Shown: positions 23,529 to 31,088 of the stretch, one piece after another
Position numbering within the stretch: position 1 is the first letter of the stretch
Layout: each line of letters opens with the position of its first letter
NCBI GenBank assembly: GCA_947625335.1
Contig: CANQNY010000011.1
Span: 1-35,195 of the forward strand
From: an uncultured Clostridia bacterium
Lineage (GTDB): Bacteria > Bacillota > Clostridia > Oscillospirales > Ruminococcaceae
DNA length: 35,195 bases
Direction of reading: 5' to 3'
Made by a program: the position numbers and the translations under genes
The notes under the pieces: model-generated
Told to the model about the DNA's origin: nothing
The model's database searches: none
What the model saw: only the letters and a program-made list of their open reading frames with translations

Positions 23529-25326
23529 TGCCGGTCACCTCCGTGTTGTTTTCTGCAGTCTCGTCAGCAGGGAAATCCTCATCAATATCAACGTTTACTT
23601 CATCGCTGCCGGGCTGGAGCGCCATGGTTATCTCAAACGAGAAAATCGTATCTACATTAACGCCCTTCAAGGTCTCGTTTTTGCGTGTGAGATCGTCCGT
23701 GCTGCCGTAGTTATAGTTTACGGAGTGCCTTCTTATCTCGTCGAGAATAGCAAGCGTACCGTATTCGTCGAGATTATCCTTTGTAAAACCGGTATACTCA
23801 ACATTTGTAAAGAACGGCTGACCATACTTATTTAATACTGTCGTATTAAGAGCCTCGACATATCTCGCGGGAATGGACGCAGGGTTGCCCTTGCACATTC
23901 CTTTGAATGCAACAGTCACCTCGCCGCCCTCGATCGTCACCGATTCGACGTCGAGGAACTCGTTTTGTTTCAGAATACTTCCCGAATAATCGAGATTTCC
24001 GTTTTCATTCTCTGCAATGCTTACGATCGGGTAATCTCTTCCCGTGTCTTTATCGGGAGTTTTAAGCTTGGGCAGAGGCTCTCTTATCTTATCGATAACC
24101 AAAGACTGCGCCTTCGGCTGATATTCAAACAGCATCTTCGCCTTATTAACGGTGTTGTTGTAATTCTGGAAACCTGCCAGCATATTGTCGCGCAAATCGA
24201 CAACAGCGCAGTCGTTTTTAAGCGTCGGATCGTCAATCTGCGCCTGCGCCTCATTTATCTGGGACTTCAGCGTATTTTCCCAAATGCTCCCGCCGAGGTA
24301 AACCGCTCCGACAACTGCCGCCGAACCGAGCAGCGTTCCGAGCAGAGCCATCATAAACCCGCCCGAGCCCTTGGACTCCTTCGCGGAGGTAGCCTCCAAA
24401 AGGTTAATGTGCTCAAGCTCTTTATCGCGGCGGTAAAGCGCGCCTATTGCATTCGCAAACTTTGTAAAGTCGAACTGCGCCGAAGAGCTTATCGTATTCG
24501 GCATGGAAAGCATATTCGACGGAACATTGAACGACGAAATAGCGTTCGAGATTTCGATAAAGCTGTCAATCTCTCCGTAGAACAGAATTTCCTGGAGCGG
24601 CTTTGAATTCTTTCTCTGTCTGATGAACTGAATCATTCTGAACAGGTTATCGTAAACCGCCCTTGTAACATAGTCGGGAGCGTTTTCGTAGTCGTTGGGG
24701 TCGATGTTCGAGAAACGCGAGAACGCAAGCTGATTATCCTCGTACAGGTTCATATTGAGGAAGTTTTTATCTATCTGGATAAGCAGCAGAGGCATTCTCT
24801 CCGCCATCTTCGGAGTGTTGATAATAAGGCGGGTTACGGAGTTGTTGGAGATATTAACGCCCTTAAGCTGCAAACCGATGTGCGAGAAGAGCCTTACATA
24901 GCCGTCAACCAGTCTCTGCGGGCACGCCGCCGCGATAACCTTAAGCATCTTGTTTTTCTCGGCGTCCTCGGTCTCGCCCGCTATGGTAAATGATATGTTG
25001 TAATCATTTGTAACGTTCATCTCGGACTGGATCATAGCCTCGATGATAGCGGGGTTTTTCATGTTCTTGGGCTTTGCGACCGTCATTTCCTTGTAGACAA
25101 TGGAGCTTGACGTAATGGAAACAATAGCCTCTTTTTCCTTAATATCCCTTGTCTTGATAATGTCGTTAAGCTCCGCCGCGACCATAGGAACATCGGTAAC
25201 ATAACCGTTTGAAACCATTCCCGGCGAAAACTCGCGCATATCCGCGTCCTGAATACGGATCTTATTTCCGCTGTGAACGCCTCTTACCAGCTTTACCTGT
25301 CTGTCGGTAATATCTATTGAAAGCAT
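23515..25326 (-). CDS. PilM-PilN fusion protein
   Basis: Residues 1 to about 300 are a PilM-type actin-like fold: MLSIDITDRQVKLVRG is the first phosphate-type loop, with PAIIEAMIQSEMN and VTRAVYDNLFRMIQFI as internal PilM features. Directly after it comes HINLL (about 307-310), the signature N-terminal peptide of PilN that normally docks in a groove of PilM. Then follow one membrane helix (about 323-345, FMMALLGTLLGSAAVVGAVYLGG), a coiled coil and a long extracytoplasmic domain to residue 603. One polypeptide therefore covers two usually separate proteins, and the frame is continuous. It lies between pilC and pilO in the expected pilM-N-O order. The C-terminus is acidic. Confidence 0.85.
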   Translation of the reverse strand: MLSIDITDRQVKLVRGVHSGNKIRIQDADMREFSPGMVSNGYVTDVPMVAAELNDIIKTRDIKEKEAIVSITSSSIVYKEMTVAKPKNMKNPAIIEAMIQSEMNVTNDYNISFTIAGETEDAEKNKMLKVIAAACPQRLVDGYVRLFSHIGLQLKGVNISNNSVTRLIINTPKMAERMPLLLIQIDKNFLNMNLYEDNQLAFSRFSNIDPNDYENAPDYVTRAVYDNLFRMIQFIRQRKNSKPLQEILFYGEIDSFIEISNAISSFNVPSNMLSMPNTISSSAQFDFTKFANAIGALYRRDKELEHINLLEATSAKESKGSGGFMMALLGTLLGSAAVVGAVYLGGSIWENTLKSQINEAQAQIDDPTLKNDCAVVDLRDNMLAGFQNYNNTVNKAKMLFEYQPKAQSLVIDKIREPLPKLKTPDKDTGRDYPIVSIAENENGNLDYSGSILKQNEFLDVESVTIEGGEVTVAFKGMCKGNPASIPARYVEALNTTVLNKYGQPFFTNVEYTGFTKDNLDEYGTLAILDEIRRHSVNYNYGSTDDLTRKNETLKGVNVDTIFSFEITMALQPGSDEVNVDIDEDFPADETAENNTEVTGNEAQ

Positions 25327-25372
25327 ATCTTCACCTCATACATATTTTAATAGTTATCCGAAACTTCCCGGA

Positions 25373-26563
25373 TTAAGAAATGTTCGTCATGCTGCCGTAG
25401 AGCATCGGGAACATACCCGCAAGGAACAAGCCTATCGCGATACCCATGATGATAATCATAAGCGGTTCCATAAGTCCTACCAGCTTTGAAATAGCGGAGT
25501 CCGCCTCTTCATCATAGTAGTCCGCAGCCTTATTCAAAATCGTGTCCAAAGTACCCGATTCCTCGCCGACGAAAATAATCGAGGTAAACATACCCTCAAA
25601 AATTCCCGTTTTCTCAATCGCCTTGGACATGCTCTCACCGAGCTTAATATCGTTTACAACGTCCTCAAAACGCTTTTTTACGTACATGTTGTTTACAACG
25701 GATATGGACTTTTCGATACACTCGACCATTTGAAGACCCGCGCCGTAAAGGTTGGACATATTTCTCGCGAACGTACCCGTGTACATCGTCGCGACAAGCT
25801 TTCCGACCTTTGGTATTTTCAACAGCATTTCGTCCATTTTAAGCCTCGTAGACGGCGTTTTAAGCAGCAGCATAATACCGAACACGAGAGCGAAAATAAC
25901 GATAACGTAAACATACCAATATCCCGTAAGCGAGCCTGAGAACGCCATCAACGCCTTTGAAAGCGCGCTCATGTCTTCCTCCGCCATCATCTCGCCGAAC
26001 ATCGGGAGAATGACCGCGAACATCATAATGATTACCGCCAGCAGCAAAACCAGCAAAACCATAGGGTATATCATCGCGGATTTCGCCTTGTTTGCAGTCT
26101 TATTGGCGTTTGCGTAGTGGTCCGACAGACGGTTCAGCATCTGGTCAAGAGTACCCGACGCCTCGCCCGCGGCAACCATGCTGACAAACATCTCCGGGAA
26201 CACGCCCGGTTTTGCGTGGAGAACGTCCGAGAAAGACTTACCTTTCTGAACCTCCTCGTAAATGTCAAGCAGTACAGCCTTCGCCTTTTTGTTTTCCTGC
26301 TGTTCTTGCAGAATGTGCAGCGCCCTTACCAGCGACAGACCCGCCGACGTCATGGACGCGAGCTGACGGCTGATAAACGACACCTCTTTTGTCTTGAACT
26401 TATACTTTACGTCTCCGCCTCCGCCGCCTAAGTTGCGGTAACTGGTGACATAAAGCTTTCGTTCCCTCAGTTTCATCTGAAGATCCTTGTAATCCTCCGC
26501 AAGCTCCGACCCTCTGACGGTTTTACCGTTGGCGTCGGTGGCAACATAAGAGAACTTATCCAC
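25373..26563 (-). CDS. pilC: Type IV pilus inner-membrane platform protein PilC
   Basis: PilC is the membrane platform that couples the ATPases to pilin insertion. Two T2SSF repeats are visible: the first around EVSFISRQLASMTSAGLSLVRAL and GVFPEMFVSMVAAGEASGTLD, the second around TGTFARNMSNLYGAGLQMVECI and GMFTSIIFVGEESGTLDTIL. Long membrane helices follow each (MVLLVLLLAVIIMMFAVILP; a C-terminal MIIIMGIAIGLFLAGMF). The ORF-track start is 22 codons too early; the GTG at 26563 (VDKFSYVATDANGK) has GGAGG 7 bases upstream and matches the family N-terminus. It is the first gene of the pilC-pilMN-pilO-tip operon. Confidence 0.95.
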   Translation of the reverse strand: MDKFSYVATDANGKTVRGSELAEDYKDLQMKLRERKLYVTSYRNLGGGGGDVKYKFKTKEVSFISRQLASMTSAGLSLVRALHILQEQQENKKAKAVLLDIYEEVQKGKSFSDVLHAKPGVFPEMFVSMVAAGEASGTLDQMLNRLSDHYANANKTANKAKSAMIYPMVLLVLLLAVIIMMFAVILPMFGEMMAEEDMSALSKALMAFSGSLTGYWYVYVIVIFALVFGIMLLLKTPSTRLKMDEMLLKIPKVGKLVATMYTGTFARNMSNLYGAGLQMVECIEKSISVVNNMYVKKRFEDVVNDIKLGESMSKAIEKTGIFEGMFTSIIFVGEESGTLDTILNKAADYYDEEADSAISKLVGLMEPLMIIIMGIAIGLFLAGMFPMLYGSMTNIS

Positions 26564-26659
26564 CTGAAAACCTCCGTTCCCCAAAATCTGGTTGATTGAT
26601 ACCGAGCGGTATGCCGTTTTTGGGCGCAATTTACCCTACCCGCTCTTGTAGTTATAACA

Positions 26660-26688
26660 ATTATACCATAAACGCAAATTTTTTTCAA
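26660..26688 (-). promoter_or_regulatory. Sigma-A promoter of the pilC operon
   Basis: On the minus strand TTGAAA, 17 bases, TATAAT, about 95 bases upstream of the pilC GTG. The leader contains a small hairpin ATACCG-AG-CGGTAT (26600-26613). With the divergent glgP promoter it occupies the 353-base gap 26564-26916, in which I see no gene. Confidence 0.85.
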
Positions 26689-26847
26689 GTGTTTTCCCCG
26701 CAACTTTTTCAAATAATCCCCTAAAAAACGGCATTTTTGGTGTAGAATTTCAACATCAACTTATGTGCATTTTACACAAAAAAGTCCTATAGGAACTGCA
26801 TTTGCCGAGTATTTGGGGAAATTTCGTGAGAATAATACCAAATGTTC

Positions 26848-26876
26848 TTGATTTTGGAAGAAATTTATGTTATAAT
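26848..26876 (+). promoter_or_regulatory. Sigma-A promoter of glgP
   Basis: TTGATT, 17 bases, TATAAT, about 40 bases upstream of the glgP ATG, which has an AAGGAG ribosome site. Confidence 0.82.
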
Positions 26877-26916
26877 AGGGTTAAACTTGTGAATTTAAAA
26901 GCAAAGGAGAATAGAT

Positions 26917-29292
26917 ATGATCGATAAAACATTGCTGCAAAACGACTTCGAGGACATTCTGCGCGATTTCCACCTGCAGGGGAAAAAGCGTACCCCCGCC
27001 GACCTTCACAACGCGCTTTCCCGCGCGATTATGAAACAGGCTGTCCCTATGATGAACTGCTGCGCGCCGAGCGGCAGGAGCGCGTCCTACCTCTCCATGG
27101 AATTTCTTGTGGGGCGCGCAGTATACAACAATATTCTATGTCTGGGACTTACCGATTACGCCGAGGAACTTCTCCGCGGCGCGGGCGGTTCGCTGTCGGA
27201 TTTCGAGGAGATAGAGGACGCCGCTCTCGGAAACGGCGGCTTAGGGCGGCTTGCCGCGTGCTTTCTTGACAGCGCGGCGACCATGAAGCTCCCGCTTACG
27301 GGTTACGGAATACGCTATAAGTACGGGCTTTTTAAGCAGACTATCGAAAACGGCTTCCAGAAGGAATACGCCGACGACTGGACGCGTTTCGGCGACCCGT
27401 GGAGCATTCGCGCCGAAAGCGACGTTGTAACAATCCACTATTCTACGGGCGATGTAAAAGCCGTGCCGTATGATATGCCGATTTTCGGGTTCAAAAACGA
27501 CTTTGCGGGGACGCTGCGCCTGTGGCAGGCGGAGGCTGTAAGCGCGTTTGATTTTGACGCATTCAACCGTCAGGATTATTTTGAGGCTGCACGCGGTCAG
27601 ATAGAGGCGGAAAACATCAGCGGCACGCTCTACCCCAACGACGACGCCCGTCCGGGGAAAATTCTCCGACTGAAACAGGAATATTTCTTCAGCGCGGCAA
27701 GTATGGCGGATCTTGTGAGAAAGCACCTTGCGGCGGGGCGCGATTTGCGTACCTTTGCCGATTACAACGCCGTCCAGCTTAACGACACTCACCCCGTTAT
27801 CGCTATCCCCGAGCTTGTGAGAATACTAACCAAGGAGCAGGGTATGTCCTTTACCGACGCGCTTGAAGTCGCGAAAAAGACGTTCAGCTACACCAACCAC
27901 ACGATTATGGCGGAGGCTCTCGAAAAGTGGGACTGCGGCATAGTCGAGGAGCTTTTGCCCGATGTGTACGCTATAATTCTCCGCATAAACGACGAATTTA
28001 TCTCGGATATGTACCGCCGCGGCGTTTCAAGAGAACGCATAGAGCAAATGCAGCCTGTGTCGGGCGGTGTGGTGCATATGGCGAAAATGGCTATCTACTG
28101 CTCGCGGTTTATAAACGGCGTTGCGAAAATACACACCGAGATACTCAAAAAGGACGCTCTGCCCGAATGGTACGAGCTGTTCCCCGAACGTTTCAAGAAT
28201 ATGACAAACGGCATAACTCCGCGCCGCTGGCTGGGGCTGTGCAACCCCGCGCTGTCCGCGCTTATCACGGAACTTCTCGGCAGCGAGGACTGGCTTACCG
28301 ACCTTACGAAACTCAAAGTCCTCGGAAAATACGCCGACGACAGTGCGACGCTTGACCGTTTCAACAAGATAAAGAACCGCAACAAGGCGGCTCTCGCGGA
28401 GTATATCGGCAAGCACGAGGGCGTGGACATTGACCCGTCGTCGATGTTCGACATTCAGATTAAGAGACTGCACGAGTACAAGCGGCAGCTGCTTAACGCA
28501 TTCTCGATCATGTATATCTACTTCGGCTTGAAAGACGGCAGTATCGCCGCCTGCAATTTCGCTCCGACAACCTTTATTTTCGGCGCGAAATCCGCTCCGG
28601 GTTACGCGAGAGCAAAGGCTATTATCAAATATATCAACGAAATTGCAAAGCTTGTAAACAACGACCCCGAAATAAACGGTCTGCTGAAAGTCGTTTTTGT
28701 GCAGAATTACAACGTTTCCTACGCGGAAAAACTCGTTGTGGCGGCGGATATTTCCGAGCAGATTTCCACCGCGGGCACAGAGGCGTCCGGCACGGGAAAT
28801 ATGAAGTTTATGCTTAACGGCACAATGACCCTCGGCACTTACGACGGCGCAAACGTTGAAATCTGCGAGGAGGCGGGCGAGGAAAACAACTACATTTTCG
28901 GGGCGCGCGTTGAGGACCTCGCGCAGAGAATGCCGACCTATGACCCGAGAAAGCTTTACTCCGAAAATACCCGCATTGCGAGAGTTTTAAACACGCTTAT
29001 CGACGACACTTTCGACGACGGCGGAAACGGCTCGTTCAGAGAGCTTTATTATTCGCTGCTGGATGGCGCAAGCTGGCACAGAGCCGACCATTATTACCTG
29101 CTCGGCGACCTTGAGAATTATGTTCAGGCAAAGCTTAAAGCCAACAGCGATTTCAAGTTCAATCATGATGAATTTATCAAGAAATGCTGGATAAATATGA
29201 CCTGCGCGGGCAAATTCAGCTCCGACCGCACAATCGCGGATTATGCAAAGGAGATTTGGCAGATAGCTCCCGATAAAGACAATAAGCTCTAA
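26917..29292 (+). CDS. glgP: Glycogen/alpha-glucan phosphorylase
   Basis: A PLP enzyme of family GT35 that releases glucose 1-phosphate from glycogen or maltodextrins in the cytoplasm. The 791-residue length is typical. Conserved blocks: SYLSMEFLVGRA near the N-terminus, ALGNGGLGRLAACFLDS, GYGIRYKYGLFKQ, VQLNDTHPVIAIPEL, FTYTNHT-like FSYTNHTIMAEALEKW, MFDIQIKRLHEYKRQLLN, and the PLP site EASGTGNMKFMLNGTMTLGTYDGANVEI with the Schiff-base lysine at about residue 630. It stands alone, without other glg genes nearby. An inverted-repeat element begins right after its stop codon. Confidence 0.97.
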   Translation: MIDKTLLQNDFEDILRDFHLQGKKRTPADLHNALSRAIMKQAVPMMNCCAPSGRSASYLSMEFLVGRAVYNNILCLGLTDYAEELLRGAGGSLSDFEEIEDAALGNGGLGRLAACFLDSAATMKLPLTGYGIRYKYGLFKQTIENGFQKEYADDWTRFGDPWSIRAESDVVTIHYSTGDVKAVPYDMPIFGFKNDFAGTLRLWQAEAVSAFDFDAFNRQDYFEAARGQIEAENISGTLYPNDDARPGKILRLKQEYFFSAASMADLVRKHLAAGRDLRTFADYNAVQLNDTHPVIAIPELVRILTKEQGMSFTDALEVAKKTFSYTNHTIMAEALEKWDCGIVEELLPDVYAIILRINDEFISDMYRRGVSRERIEQMQPVSGGVVHMAKMAIYCSRFINGVAKIHTEILKKDALPEWYELFPERFKNMTNGITPRRWLGLCNPALSALITELLGSEDWLTDLTKLKVLGKYADDSATLDRFNKIKNRNKAALAEYIGKHEGVDIDPSSMFDIQIKRLHEYKRQLLNAFSIMYIYFGLKDGSIAACNFAPTTFIFGAKSAPGYARAKAIIKYINEIAKLVNNDPEINGLLKVVFVQNYNVSYAEKLVVAADISEQISTAGTEASGTGNMKFMLNGTMTLGTYDGANVEICEEAGEENNYIFGARVEDLAQRMPTYDPRKLYSENTRIARVLNTLIDDTFDDGGNGSFRELYYSLLDGASWHRADHYYLLGDLENYVQAKLKANSDFKFNHDEFIKKCWINMTCAGKFSSDRTIADYAKEIWQIAPDKDNKL

Positions 29293-29422
29293 AGGCTGTT
29301 TAGAAAGCTCCAGATACCGCATTATCTGCCTGACGGCGGAAAACGCTGAAACAACGTAGCGGCTAGCCTTTGTGGCTGCCGCTGCGGTGTTGACGAAGTA
29401 GATGGGGCTTTATCAACAGCCT
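29293..29422. repeat. MITE-like inverted-repeat element after glgP
   Basis: Near-matching terminal arms AGGCTGTTTAGAAAGCTCC (29293-29311) and GGGGCTTTATCAACAGCCT (29404-29422) face each other around a 92-base core. The core has its own hairpin AGCGGCTAGCC-TTTGT-GGCTGCCGCT. It starts at the base after the glgP stop. No ORF is inside. It could be a miniature transposable element or a long structured RNA that also terminates glgP; no second copy exists in the window to decide. Confidence 0.5.
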
Positions 29423-29510
29423 AAGGGCAGCAAGCTTTTCGGCAGTTTGCACAAAAATGTTTGTGAATTTTTCACCGCTGACATAATTATGCGAAAATCT
29501 CAAAAAATGC

Positions 29511-29539
29511 TTGACAAACAGGAGAAAATTTGCTATAAT
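29511..29539 (+). promoter_or_regulatory. Sigma-A promoter of the rpsF-ssb-rpsR operon
   Basis: TTGACA, exactly 17 bases, TATAAT: both boxes perfect. About 84 bases of leader follow before the rpsF start. Confidence 0.92.
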
Positions 29540-29549
29540 TATAAAGTTG

Positions 29550-29593
29550 ACGCCTTTTTAGGGCGTTTACCCCTTTCTCGCGGCTTGACCGCG
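29550..29593 (+). promoter_or_regulatory. Hairpin leader of rpsF (possible S6:S18 autoregulatory site)
   Basis: Two stems lie in the short leader: ACGCC-TTTTTAG-GGCGT (29550-29566) and CGCGG-CTTGA-CCGCG (29579-29593), the second ending 14 bases before the AAGGAGG site. Leaders that bind the S6:S18 pair are known at this operon position in many bacteria. I could not confirm the specific consensus, so regulation is inferred. Confidence 0.45.
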
Positions 29594-29622
29594 GGATATA
29601 TATCCATAAGGAGGTGCTTTTA

Positions 29623-29925
29623 ATGGCGAAACTTAACGACAAGTATGAGGCAGTCATCGTTTTCTCCCTGAAAAAGGACGAAGAGCAGATCAAGGCTCTG
29701 ACCGCGAAGTTCTCCGATCTTATCAAGGCGAACGGTACTCTTACCAATGTTGATGAATGGGGCAAGAGACAGCTGGCTTACGAGATCAACTACGAGAGCG
29801 AGGGCTACTACGTTCTCTACAGGTTCGAGTCCAAGCCGGATTTCCCCGCAGAGCTTGAACGTATCATCAACATTACCGACGGCGTTCTGCGTTCGGTAGT
29901 TGTTCTCGCGCAGGGAACGAATTAA
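29623..29925 (+). CDS. rpsF: 30S ribosomal protein bS6
   Basis: The 100-residue product MAKLNDKYEAVIVFSLKKDE... with WGKRQLAYEINYESEGYYVLYRFES is a standard bS6, which pairs with bS18 on the 30S platform. The ORF track begins three codons early at a GTG; the ATG at 29623 has AAGGAGG 8 bases upstream and gives the family N-terminus. First gene of the rpsF-ssb-rpsR operon. Confidence 0.97.
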   Translation: MAKLNDKYEAVIVFSLKKDEEQIKALTAKFSDLIKANGTLTNVDEWGKRQLAYEINYESEGYYVLYRFESKPDFPAELERIINITDGVLRSVVVLAQGTN

Positions 29926-29964
29926 GCGTCGGACAAGCAGGCAGTTTTTGGGAGGTGTTTTCTC

Positions 29965-30444
29965 GTGAATAAGGTTATTATGATGGGTCGTATTGTCAAC
30001 GATCTCGAACTTAAGACCACGCCGCAGGGCGTAAATGTTTGCTCGTTCAGAATTGCGGTTGACAGAAACTTCCAGAGAAAAGGAGAAGAACGCAAGTCCG
30101 ACTTCTTTAATGTCGTTGCTTGGCGGCAGAATGCGGAGTTTGTTACGAGATTTTTCGGTAAGGGCAGAATGATTCTTATCGAAGGCGAGCTTAACACGAG
30201 GCAATACACCGATAAAAACGGAAATCCCAACACATGGTATGAAATCGTGACGGACAGGATATATTTCACGGGCGAAAAAGCGAACGGAGGCGGCGGAAAT
30301 TACCAGCAGTACGCTCCGCCTTACGGAGAGCCGCCTGCTGAAAGCGGAGGTTATTCCGCGCCCGCAGGAAACGCGCAAGGGGCGTCCGCTCCCGCGGCGG
30401 CGCCGGAGTTTTCCGCTGCCGATGACGAGGGTTATCCGTTCTGA
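29965..30444 (+). CDS. ssb: Single-stranded DNA-binding protein
   Basis: An OB-fold SSB of 159 residues: MNKVIMMGRIVNDLELKTTPQG at the start, DFFNVVAWRQNAEFVTRFFGKG in the core, a disordered Gly/Pro/Ala tail, and the acidic tip DDEGYPF that recruits replication and repair partners. GTG start at 29965 after GGGAGG. Placed between rpsF and rpsR, the classic Firmicutes order. Confidence 0.97.
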   Translation: MNKVIMMGRIVNDLELKTTPQGVNVCSFRIAVDRNFQRKGEERKSDFFNVVAWRQNAEFVTRFFGKGRMILIEGELNTRQYTDKNGNPNTWYEIVTDRIYFTGEKANGGGGNYQQYAPPYGEPPAESGGYSAPAGNAQGASAPAAAPEFSAADDEGYPF

Positions 30445-30492
30445 ATGTGTAATCGACGTACAACAAATCACCTATTAAGGAGGTAGGGTACA

Positions 30493-30741
30493 ATGGCTGA
30501 AAAAATCGAAAAATCCGCTCATCCCGTTAAGCGCGCGCGCAAAAAGGTTTGCCAGTTCTGCGCTGACAGGTCGGAGTTTATCGACTACAAGGATATTGCT
30601 AAGCTCAAGAAGTTTATGACCGAGCGCGCGAAGATACTGCCCCGCAGAGTTACGGGCTGCTGCGCTTATCATCAGAGAGAGCTTACCACGGCTATTAAGA
30701 GAGCAAGACAGCTCGCTCTTATTCCGTATGTAGCCGACTGA
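30493..30741 (+). CDS. rpsR: 30S ribosomal protein bS18 (zinc-type)
   Basis: The 82-residue product carries [15 protein letters not shown] and [25 protein letters not shown]. The four cysteines identify the zinc-binding (C+) form of bS18. An AAGGAGG site precedes the start. It is followed 16 bases later by a strong terminator. Confidence 0.97.
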   Translation: MAEKIEKSAHPVKRARKKVCQFCADRSEFIDYKDIAKLKKFMTERAKILPRRVTGCCAYHQRELTTAIKRARQLALIPYVAD

Positions 30742-30757
30742 TTTAAGGCAAAACAAG

Positions 30758-30787
30758 TCCCCCGTTCATGAGAATGGGGGATTTTTT
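30758..30787 (+). terminator. Terminator of the rpsF-ssb-rpsR operon
   Basis: TCCCCCGTTC-ATGA-GAATGGGGGA is a ten-pair stem with one wobble, followed by TTTTTT. Confidence 0.93.
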
Positions 30788-30797
30788 CGGAAAACAC

Positions 30798-30826
30798 TTG
30801 ACAACACGGATTTTTTGTGCTATACT
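30798..30826 (+). promoter_or_regulatory. Promoter of the antisense RNA (RNA II-like)
   Basis: TTGACA, exactly 17 bases, TATACT. It directly follows the rpsR terminator and points toward the small toxin gene on the opposite strand. No protein-coding ORF with a ribosome site follows it. Confidence 0.85.
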
Positions 30827-30845
30827 GTAATTGTGACAGAGAAAG

Positions 30846-30869
30846 ACGTCAGCAATCCAATCCGTTCAC
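30846..30869. repeat. Direct repeats, copy 1 (inside the antisense RNA)
   Basis: ACGTCAGCAA (30846-30855) abuts TCCAATCCGTTCAC (30856-30869). Both recur in the same order and orientation at 30992-31019: the first identical, the second 13 of 14. Confidence 0.9.
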
Positions 30870-30877
30870 AAAAAATA

Positions 30878-30901
30878 TCCCCCGAGTTGCCGCTCGGGGG
30901 A
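30878..30901. terminator. Shared bidirectional terminator of toxin mRNA and antisense RNA
   Basis: TCCCCCGAG-TTGCCG-CTCGGGGGA is a nine-pair perfect stem. On the minus strand it is followed by TATTTTTTG, a good terminator for the toxin mRNA. On the plus strand it is followed by CGTTTCTTT, a weaker T tract. Confidence 0.82.
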
Positions 30902-30917
30902 CGTTTCTTTGCTGTGC

Positions 30918-31010
30918 TTACCGTTTGCCTTGCCCGTCAAGCCACCTGCCGATAAGCTCTACGAGCAAACCGGCTTCGACGGATATAAGTAACGTCAGCA
31001 ACACTTCCAA
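30918..31010 (-). CDS. Fst-like hydrophobic peptide toxin, 30 residues
   Basis: Encodes MEVLLTLLISVEAGLLVELI followed by GRWLDGQGKR: one membrane-spanning helix and a basic tail. The pattern G-L-x-x-E-L/I-I-x-R-x-L-D corresponds closely to the Fst peptide of Enterococcus pAD1 (from memory ...GLVLEIISRVLD...). The start is TTG at 31010, because GGGAGG lies 8 bases upstream; the ORF-track start at 31100 lies upstream of the predicted transcription start (near 31053) and is rejected. It has its own perfect sigma-A promoter and terminator. Peptides of this group act at the membrane, halting division and damaging envelope function when not repressed by the antisense RNA. The family assignment is by eye. 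Confidence 0.75.
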   Translation of the reverse strand: MEVLLTLLISVEAGLLVELIGRWLDGQGKR

Positions 31011-31019
31011 GCCGTTCAC
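30992..31019. repeat. Direct repeats, copy 2 (over toxin start region)
   Basis: ACGTCAGCAA (30992-31001) lies in early toxin codons. TCCAAGCCGTTCAC (31006-31019) covers the TTG start codon and runs up to the ribosome site. Four bases separate them here, none in copy 1. Confidence 0.9.
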
Positions 31020-31059
31020 CTCCCTTCGCGAAAGCTCGGGGTTGCAATCCGGCAAGTAC

Positions 31060-31088
31060 ATTATACCACATTTTGTACTAATTGTCAA
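31060..31088 (-). promoter_or_regulatory. Sigma-A promoter of the toxin gene
   Basis: On the minus strand TTGACA, exactly 17 bases, TATAAT. The -35 box is half of a palindrome TGTCAA-TTT-TTGACA (31083-31097), which might be an operator. Predicted start near 31053, leaving a leader of about 43 bases. Confidence 0.9.

Larger units (their letters stand above)
30833..30909 (+). ncRNA. Predicted antisense RNA of an Fst/par-like type I toxin-antitoxin locus
   Basis: A transcript from the promoter above would start near 30833 and end at the shared hairpin 30878-30901, about 70-77 nt, close to the 66 nt I recall for RNA II of the pAD1 par locus. It contains ACGTCAGCAA directly joined to TCCAATCCGTTCAC. 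These are the same-strand repeats of segments over the toxin's early codons and its start codon/ribosome site, so the RNA is complementary to the toxin mRNA there as well as through the terminator. Both ends are predicted from sequence. If the hairpin fails on this strand (its T tract is broken), the RNA could run to the terminator at 31104-31136. Confidence 0.72.

Noticed and set aside
22404-23660. 418-residue plus-strand ORF
   Set aside because: Antisense to the PilX-like and pilO genes; no family resemblance.
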